DNA of 64,000 bases from Mermis nigrescens (taxonomy: Eukaryota; Nematoda; Enoplea; Mermithida; Mermithidae), in the NCBI GenBank assembly GCA_036768485.1, contig JAVLUZ010000412.1:744001-808000 (forward strand), written 5' to 3'. The notes below the pieces were generated by a model that made no database searches, was not told where the DNA came from, and worked only from the letters and a program-made list of their open reading frames with translations. This document shows positions 60,701-64,000 of the stretch, piece after piece (the first letter of the stretch is position 1; every line of letters begins with the position of its first letter). The position numbers and the translations under genes were made by a program.

Positions 60701-63601
60701 AAATTTGATTTTAACCCTCGGCGCCTCGGCACTTTTCAGCTTCCCCCTCGGCGCCGAGGCTCCAAAAACACCGAGCCTTGCCGAGGCCTCGGTCCGATCA
60801 CTGGTCTGAAGCCAGTTAAAGACCTAGGCACGCGGAATTAAGCTAAACAGATAATGCGGTAGGTAATCCAAAGCTCGTTCACAAGCCTTTGTGCTAAAAC
60901 GCGTGGAATGGCTTACATGGAAAGTGATTTTTAATTCATACTAGATAGCAGCATACATGGGCAAGGTCGAGGTAGTCAGAGAAGGGTGAAATCCGGGAAT
61001 GATCACGCAGTGAATTATGGTCCATGTTTTTTGTACAAGGCGTCTTTGCACATGTAGAAAGACGATTCCTAAAAGGCAATTTATTCTGTAAATGTAAATT
61101 TTAGGGTCTATTATATTGTACAGTAGCACATTATGTCTGGCAAACTGGGTTTTCTTGAACCTTATTCGTAGAGTTTAGTCAACTTATGGGTCTTAGCGTT
61201 CACAATACAAAAATTTATCAAAACGGTGCGCAGCGCCGGAAAATTTTGATTTTTTTCCAGTTTTCAGGTAGAATTTTTTACGTTTTTCTAGCAGTAAGTA
61301 AAAAAATTGTTGTACAGCACCTTTCGTTTCCTCAAATTCGCCTTGCAGTGCCTAGTTTTCCAAAACCTTAGGTAGGGGTAATACCCCCTGTGTCCATGTG
61401 TGCTAGATAGTAGACAGACGAACAAAGACAGAGCTTACCGATGGTATGATTTCTGTTCTACATGTAAGACTGCTATTGGCTAATTTACAGAAAAACTGGT
61501 GTCCATGCATAATCTTGAGGAAGGGGTTTAGGGTCTCATCCCCCAGAAAACCCCCTTCCAGAATCCGTGATTTTTTTAAGTTTCCAAAAATATCCTACAA
61601 GTTTGTAGAAAAGGTGCTTTTTAAGTATTTTTAGATATTTATGTGTTTGCTCAAAAGTGTCAAATTTGCGGCGCTTGGCGCCATATAATCATATTTTTTT
61701 CAATATGTTCAACTGTTTTATTTTTTTCGAAAATTTTCCATGTTTTTATGCTCTAAGAAGATATAGCATCGTCAGAAGCGCCGAAAAACGATGTTTCTGA
61801 CGCGTTGGGCCTAAAAAGGTAATTTAAAATTCCACCACCTCCGACCCTTAGAATTCCCGTGCTGTGCGTGTCTGCTGCTGTCTAGTGAACTTTGCTTTTT
61901 TATTAGTCAATATAAATTGCATAGATGTCATACGCAAGGTGACAGTCCGCAAGCGGAAAGCGGAATTCCATAACCCATCTCCATTGAATACTTCTATTGC
62001 ATTTTTGCAAGTCAAAGGACGAAAAAGATAAAAATAGCTGATAAGCCGCATTCTATAGCATTTTCAGCCCATTCTGATTGCGCTTGACTTTTCAGATCAT
62101 TCTAACTCAGTGTCAGATCCCTTATGGTTAGGCATGACAAAAAATTATGAATTCGACGAGCTGAAAACATTATTTTATTCATACTTCTGTCTCCAAAAAT
62201 TGCAAAAAATGCTCCATAATCGCCTTTTACAGTACCTGTACACTGGTCCATATTTAGCGGGATGGGGTGCACCCCTCCAAGAAAAAATTTTTGTTTCTTC
62301 TAAGGATCCCTCAAAAGAAAATTGAAAAATTTGCGACTGGCGTCCAAAAGTCGCCAAAACAGGTTTTTATCGTACTTTTAAGATAATAAACTCAAAACGT
62401 TCAGGCGCTTCGCCCCAGCACAAAGATTGAATAAAAAGACAGAGCTAACCTCTGGAAGAAGTCAAATTCTAAATTTGGAAAATGAGAACGACAAACTTGC
62501 GTGCAATAGTTGTCATCTCACATTCATCGTGTGCAGGCATGCATAACAAAGGAATTCTTGGGGGGGGGGTTGAAATTCTAAAGTGCTTTTCTTGGGCCTA
62601 AAAATAGTAATTATCCGTCAAAAACACTGTTTTTGCCGTTTCTTACGATCCTCAATCTTTCTAGAGCATAAGAACGTAAAAAATTTCGAAAAAAATGAAA
62701 AAAGTTGAACAAATTGAACAAAGTACATCTAAAACGTGAAAATATGGCGCGAAGCGTCGAATAATTGGCACAATTAAGCAAATAAATAGCTAAAAACGCT
62801 TAAAAAAGCACCGTTTCTGCGAATTTTCAGGAAACTTTTGGAAACTGTTGAAAAATCACGAATTTGAGGGGGGATGAAAAATTTTCTGGGGTGAAATTCC
62901 CCCCCAAGATCATATATGATCGTATAATCCTTATTTATACCTCACGTTTCTGATTCAAAAACTGGTCCCACGGTCGAAACTGTTGCTTGACCGTTGGGGT
63001 AGACAGTCGCTGCAGAGGACTACTGGCTACTGACGGAAAAGCTGCGGATGGCTTGGAACACCAGTTACAAGGAAAGCTGCCGGCGAACTGACTACACTCT
63101 TCGTGAAATGTCAACTTACACACTGAAAAACGAATTGAAAGTGACGAAATAATGAGCAAATTTGTTTCAGGCGAATAAAAATTTTCAAGGCATTTTAATT
63201 TACATATTTCGTTTGTTATGCGTTTGACAAAAGAAGATACATTATGCTTATTATCAAACTGCCCCAATCGCAAAGTTTAAAATATTTCGCGAAATATATG
63301 GAATGATTGGATAAACGAAATTTCCGAAACCAAGAAGCAATAGCTATATCTGAGCAAAAGTGCAGACTACACAGATTATACGCAAGCTAGAGGAATCTCG
63401 ACTTACGTTGACATTTGTAGCCAGTGAGCAAAAAGCCTGCGACATTTTTACTACATAAGCTGCAGGGTTCTACTTTAGCAAAGCGACTGAGCTTCATCAC
63501 GTGATTTGATGCCGTAAAAGTGGTAAAATGCCCCTCGTCCAATTGGGAGCCGAGCCGCTCTTGGCCAATGAGTAGCGGTGAAGGAAAAAACGCCTCACTA
63601 C
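27530..63601 (-). CDS. Myo9: Class IX unconventional myosin, tail region (C1-C1-RhoGAP), 3' twelve exons
   Basis: Class IX myosins are single-headed, actin-based motors whose tail carries a RhoGAP that inactivates Rho. Twelve exons join with fully consistent phases into 629 codons. C1 domain 1 has H33, C46, C49, C63, C66, H71, C74 and C83. A linker includes DTIMDSVFKKSLEEY and MKYKDLVTMFE, which match a conserved Myo9 segment. C1 domain 2 has H232, C245, C248, C261, C264, H269, C272 and C280. RhoGAP runs from about 296 to 460, with arginine finger R333 in GLYRKSG, FFRELKEPL, and the Asn of NLAVIFAP. A helical segment and an acidic, Ser-rich C terminus ending RKQGLA follow. Motor and IQ motifs lie right of the window. 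Two C1 domains recall vertebrate MYO9A and worm HUM-7. Other C1-RhoGAP proteins lack the VFKK linker. Introns reach 7-8 kb and hold many transposons. Confidence 0.9.
28134..30200 (-). pseudogene. LINE reverse transcriptase with inserted zinc finger
   Basis: The open frame has 660 codons from its first Met (30116), and the same frame extends upstream to about 30200 (ETWWFSEKVR...). The RT has SPGPTGLS, the YADD catalytic box (LLYADDLVL) and LLYGSETWAM further on. Between palm and thumb lies a PHD-like finger: CAVC-x11-CTMC-x4-H-x2-C and later CTAC. The C-terminal part has RLRWLGHV and RGRPKTTW, common in this LINE group. It is separated from the endonuclease by frameshifts. Confidence 0.87.
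30404..31324 (-). pseudogene. LINE apurinic-type endonuclease domain
   Basis: The 306-residue open frame carries the APE-like endonuclease motifs: VASINVGTM near the start, CCVQETRW with the catalytic Glu, IICGDLNGHVG, SQIDYIL and a final QHRVLIADF. The frame breaks after this domain. Endonuclease nicks target DNA for target-primed reverse transcription. Confidence 0.85.
31540..33300. other. Myo9 last intron, left of exon 33310: repeats only
   Basis: AAT-rich flank to about 31590, then unassigned AT-rich sequence. A TACATGTAA-ended repeat copy spans about 32870-33090. No exon was supported. Confidence 0.4.
33310..33567 (-). CDS. Myo9: Myo9 exon: post-RhoGAP helical segment
   Basis: The exon is 258 bp, with acceptor AACGTTTCAG|TT and a weaker donor GAAAA|GTACCT. 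It encodes CLSTLIDEKLRKCMTTLSDI, then charged helical sequence. This parallels the segment after the MYO9 GAP domain. The frame stays open to 33288, so the exon end rests on phase agreement with the last exon. Confidence 0.83.
33663..34110. mobile_element. hAT-type MITE (GCGGATTTAGAGG-ended)
   Basis: The right end (complement CAGGCGCGGATTTAGAGG) and left end GAGGCAGATTCAGG are inverted and diverged. Flanks share about cgctgcta / tgctgcta. It resembles the 14237 family. Confidence 0.45.
34755..35814. repeat. Composite of TTGTACATGTACAA-family MITE copies
   Basis: At least two overlapping family copies lie here, with copy d2 (35190-35639) nested in another. The right end is ...AAAAACACTG at 35814. 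Hairpins of the GGCGC-NNN-GCGCC type occur near 35048, 35138, 35402 and 35494. Confidence 0.7.
35190..35639. mobile_element. TTGTACATGTACAA-family hAT MITE, copy d2
   Basis: This 450-bp copy is flanked by gtcagaaa / gttagaaa (7 of 8). It starts CAGTGTTTTCTTTGTAC and ends AAAACCAATG. It is nested in a sister copy. Confidence 0.8.
35815..36205 (-). pseudogene. hAT transposase fragment
   Basis: Translated on the minus strand: SIKTDMWSSAAMDAYMAVTV, then an in-frame stop after ...DKETR, then ASALKRVLLDF, FIRDNGANVVKAM and GCFLHALHLIV. These match the RNase-H-like catalytic core of hAT transposases, with the Asp of TDMW and of RDNGANV. The frame is cut at about 35815 by a MITE, so the C-terminal part is lost. 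Confidence 0.85.
37592..38039. mobile_element. TTGTACATGTACAA-family hAT MITE, copy e
   Basis: This 448-bp copy is flanked by an exact 8-bp duplication, tgctgcat (37584-37591, 38040-38047). It begins CAGTGTTTTTTTTTGTACAAGG. Confidence 0.88.
38158..39098. mobile_element. PIF/Harbinger-like TIR element, GC-rich
   Basis: Terminal repeats AGCCCGAAACATACTTCACGCG are perfect for 22 bp and flanked by TAA (38155-38157, 39099-39101), the 3-bp target of Harbinger elements. Both termini are rich in GCGGCG/CGCCGC and rise well above the local GC content. No transposase was recognised; overlapping short frames are shadows. Confidence 0.75.
40705..41090. repeat. CCCCAGAATTC repeat family, representative copy
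   Basis: This about 350-bp family has CCCCCAGAAATTTT near one end, CATCGTCAGAAACGCC in the middle, and CCCCAGAATTCCCATGCTG at the other end. Copies are seen near 7360-7700, 37220-37580, 44240-44580, 46860-47230, 51180-51480, 55160-55520, 61500-61860 and 62540-62920. Many carry a GGCGC-NNN-GCGCC hairpin. Confidence 0.7.
41142..41273 (-). CDS. Myo9: Myo9 exon: RhoGAP C-terminal part
   Basis: The exon is 132 bp, with acceptor TGTTTTTCAG|GG and donor ACAAT|GTATGA. It encodes VNKMSSQNLAVIFAPCVLK, with the conserved RhoGAP Asn, then a Gln-rich stretch and NDVNKQT. Confidence 0.92.
41651..41877. mobile_element. CATACATGTAA-ended hAT MITE
   Basis: The ends CATACATGTAA...TTACATGTATG are flanked by cctatgac / cctttgac (7 of 8). 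Related copies or ends lie at 1-160, 24866, 32872, 39400, 40545 and 57110. The family interior reads GCCAGAAA, TTTTTGGCCAAAAA and ATGGCCGG. Confidence 0.7.
42505..42607 (-). CDS. Myo9: Myo9 exon: RhoGAP, followed by a GC donor
   Basis: The exon is 103 bp. The acceptor is TTTTCAGAG|AT and the donor is CCAG|GCAAGC, a non-canonical GC site. It encodes RRKERYRCTYAMVQLLPKTN then FERLVYHLA. The frame differs from the longer open frame across 42521-42769. Phase matches both neighbours only with this choice. Confidence 0.88.
43513..43697. mobile_element. pogo/Tigger-like short TIR element
   Basis: The ends CAGTCGAACTCGGATAAT and CCGAGTTCGATTG are inverted. A TA precedes the left end. The interior repeats GGATAATGCACAC. 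These ends are of the pogo type; no coding frame. Confidence 0.6.
43784..43912 (-). CDS. Myo9: Myo9 exon: RhoGAP middle
   Basis: The exon is 129 bp, phase 1 in and out, acceptor GTATTGCTTCTAG|AT and donor GCAG|GTAAGG. It encodes DDIPVHVMTSLVKAFFRELK and EPLLTFELYENF. The RELxEPL and LYENF signatures are typical of RhoGAP helices. Confidence 0.93.
45024..46360. mobile_element. TIR element ending CAAGTGGGGTAATTTCGGAC
   Basis: The left end CAAGTGGGGTAATTTCGGACA and the right complement CAATTGGGTTAATTTCAGACA are inverted and diverged. TGTCCGAAAT words recur inside. A 69-bp-arm hairpin lies at 45364-45530. Superfamily not recognised. Confidence 0.6.
45364..45530. repeat. Long hairpin: 69-bp inverted arms, 29-bp loop
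   Basis: Arms 45364-45432 and 45462-45530 are near-perfect inverted copies, running from AGAATCATTTTGCAAGTGC to TGTCCGAAATC and back. Confidence 0.85.
47236..47428 (-). CDS. Myo9: Myo9 exon: RhoGAP N-terminal part with arginine finger
   Basis: The exon is 193 bp, with acceptor TCCGTTTTACAG|TAT and donor TGAAG|GTACGTG. It encodes VFGADLSML, then VPSVLEKLL and EGLYRKSGSLAQIKQLRRL. The Arg of LYRKSG is the GAP arginine finger. Open frames on the plus strand here are antisense shadows. Confidence 0.92.
47858..50312. mobile_element. Helitron-like element, copy 2
   Basis: The left end TCATAGGTAGCGCGATAGCGCTACCTA forms a 10-bp stem (TAGGTAGCGC). The right end has GCTCCATCGGAGC, a hairpin, then CATTTTTTCTTGC. 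It shares the GTGTAAAGTTTACACT motif (about 48503) and the foldback with copy 1 at 5808. It is interrupted by a MITE at 49568. Confidence 0.45.
49568..50185. mobile_element. CAGGGGCGGATTT-family hAT MITE, copy 2
   Basis: This 618-bp copy is flanked by ttcctagg / atcctatg. The sister foldback arm (about 49140) shows the empty site with TTCCTATG in complement, confirming the insertion. It lacks the nested copy found at 14710. Confidence 0.82.
51716..51792 (-). CDS. Myo9: Myo9 exon: second half of C1 domain 2
   Basis: The exon is 77 bp, with acceptor GCCTTTTTTAAG|AC and donor GACC|GTAAGA. It encodes NCRISCHKKCYIKLTQKCG, which completes a canonical zinc-ligand set (C-x2-C-x4-H-x2-C-x7-C). It is too short to stand out as an open frame and was found by domain and phase logic. 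Confidence 0.87.
51836..52045. repeat. AAT microsatellite, about 210 bp
   Basis: An imperfect AAT tract with ATAG and AAG interruptions, lying near but not touching the Myo9 exon at 51716-51792. Confidence 0.92.
52701..52806 (-). CDS. Myo9: Myo9 exon: first half of C1 domain 2
   Basis: The exon is 106 bp, with acceptor TTTGCTTTAAG|GTT and donor TCCA|GTAATT. It encodes HCLKGDIVHVPTYCEVC and a Trp-containing turn, ending ...LICS. VPTYCEVC parallels IPTYCEYC of vertebrate MYO9. Confidence 0.87.
54100..54275. mobile_element. CAGGCAC-ended hAT MITE, copy 2
   Basis: 176 bp, flanked by cctataag / cctatacg (7 of 8). Confidence 0.8.
54981..55140. mobile_element. CAGGCAC-ended hAT MITE, copy 3
   Basis: 160 bp, CAGGCACGTAGCTGG to TACGTGCCTG. 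Flanks aggggatc / ggggatac are similar but offset. Confidence 0.7.
56240..56428 (-). CDS. Myo9: Myo9 exon: pre-C1-2 helical region
   Basis: The exon has 63 codons, phase 0 at both ends. The acceptor TTTGTATAAG|GAT is weak; the donor is AAA|GTATGT. It encodes DDDIVMKYKDLVTMFEGTL, a central NAFRVFITEF, and a basic end (KRKRFKAFKRKQRK). This mirrors the order in MYO9B before its C1 domain. Confidence 0.87.
57550..57666 (-). CDS. Myo9: Myo9 exon: conserved helical segment between the C1 domains
   Basis: The exon has 39 codons, phase 0 at both ends, acceptor CATCTTTTCAG|TTG and donor AAA|GTAAGT. It encodes ...DTIMDSVFKKSLEEYHNELL, matching the DTVFKKALKEF-type segment recalled from vertebrate MYO9B. 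This segment separates the gene from other C1-RhoGAP proteins. An unseen exon between this and 62941 cannot be excluded, as both sides are phase 0. Confidence 0.85.
58246..58418. mobile_element. CAGGCAC-ended hAT MITE, copy 4
   Basis: 173 bp, flanked by an exact 8-bp duplication, gatagaca (58238-58245, 58419-58426). Confidence 0.88.
58858..60803. mobile_element. hAT-type foldback element with two inverted transposase 3' ends
   Basis: The ends CAGTGATCGGACCGAGG and complement are flanked by an exact 8-bp duplication, gtctgaag (58850-58857, 60804-60811). Long arms (about 58858-59275 and 60210-60803) are inverted copies. Each encodes an acidic C terminus: on the minus strand at 59068-59215 ...DSDDLDFDYELSASSD, on the plus strand at 60300-60407 ...DSDDLDFDDELSASSD. 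CCTCGGC motifs lie at both ends, as in the 34471 element. A MITE fills 59303-59892. Confidence 0.85.
59303..59892. mobile_element. CAGGGGCGGATTT-family hAT MITE, copy 3 (inverted)
   Basis: It matches 49568-50185 in reverse complement, from CAGTAGCGGAAGAGG to AAATCCGCCTCTG. The flanking octamers do not match. Carries GGCGCGAAGCGCC (59519) and GGCGCGTAGCGCC (59757). Confidence 0.7.
61023..61380. repeat. Degenerate TTGTACATGTACAA-family copy
   Basis: TTTTTTGTACAAGG and CTTTGCACATGTAGAAAG at the left, then GGTGCGCAGCGCCGGAAAATTTT. No clear right end. Confidence 0.5.
62941..63122 (-). CDS. Myo9: Myo9 exon: second half of C1 domain 1 and linker
   Basis: The exon is 182 bp, with acceptor TCGTTTTTCAG|TG and donor GTGAG|GTATAA. 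It encodes CKLTFHEEC then SQFAGSFPC. The last Cys-Cys spacing is x8, one longer than the usual x7. A Pro/Ser-rich linker ends ...FLNQKRE in phase 0. Confidence 0.87.
63407..63601 (-). CDS. Myo9: Myo9 exon: first half of C1 domain 1
   Basis: The exon is 195 bp, with acceptor CTTACTTGTACAG|GT and donor CAAC|GTAAGT. It encodes a linker, then HVMKLSRFAKVEPCSLC and ...GYKCQ. The zinc-ligand spacing H-x12-C-x2-C-x13-C is canonical. Confidence 0.88.
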
Positions 63602-64000
63602 CTGTACAAGTAAGGTGCAAAGTCATAGATGCTCAAGATCAGGGTGGGCAAGGGTGGGTGAAGTCCCAGAAATTCCAACCATCAAATGTATTGCTTACAT
63701 TTTTTTGCTATTCAATCGATGAAAATGGTCAAAACCGCCAATAAACGCTTCTTTATGGTAAAACTGCAGTTTTAAGCAAATTAAGTCCGTTTCGACTGCA
63801 TTATATCGCTTTTACCACTAAACAATATATAAATTGATCAATTTTTGGCGCTTTTTGAATAAAAAGCACATAAAAGTACTGAAGCCCGTAACCAGGATTT
63901 TATTTCAAAGAAGGGGTGAAAATTTTTGGGTCAGATATCTCGAGAAGCATTGGGAGATGGGCACAAATAAAGACATTTTTGAGCGTATCTCGACGAGCTG

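Overview
The window is metazoan nuclear DNA, AT-rich, with three intron-containing genes, all on the minus strand, spread through a very dense field of transposon debris. No bacterial, organellar or viral signature was seen. The animal is an invertebrate by its content: a class IX myosin with two C1 domains, decayed APE-type LINEs, and several hAT-type DNA transposon families. I cannot name the phylum from this window.

Genes, in transcription order (right to left). (1) 63601 to 27530: the last twelve exons seen of a class IX unconventional myosin tail (C1, linker, C1, RhoGAP, coiled and acidic C terminus). All twelve junctions agree in phase and give 629 codons with no internal stop. The motor lies beyond the right edge. 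(2) 19372 to 3948: a complete three-exon IER3IP1/Yos1 gene of 81 residues with a 15.1 kb first intron. (3) 3805 to 1666: the first two exons of MAEA (CTLH E3 ligase subunit). Its remaining exons lie beyond the left edge. MAEA starts only 142 bp after the IER3IP1 stop codon.

Introns and spacers are mosaics of nested elements. Several hAT-type elements can be bounded exactly by inverted ends plus 8-bp target duplications: 5579-12728, 7135-8097, 15425-19029, 15677-18274, 34471-36347, 58858-60803, and the MITE copies at 10817, 14237, 14710, 25038, 25920, 35190, 37592, 49568, 54100 and 58246. Others are a miniature LTR element with a 50-nt tRNA-Pro-like primer site (20136-21552), a frameshifted LINE (28120-31534), a Harbinger-like element (38158-39098), Helitron-like or foldback elements rich in GTGTAAA motifs, and AAT microsatellites.

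The most unusual signals are: a 13-bp hairpin of the form GGCGCTTCGCGCC that recurs about 35 times in otherwise unrelated repeat families, including stem-preserving variants; the copy of mature tRNA sequence in the miniature LTR element; separate hAT families that each carry their own GC-rich subterminal motif array; a GC-AG intron in the RhoGAP region; and the tight IER3IP1-MAEA spacing.
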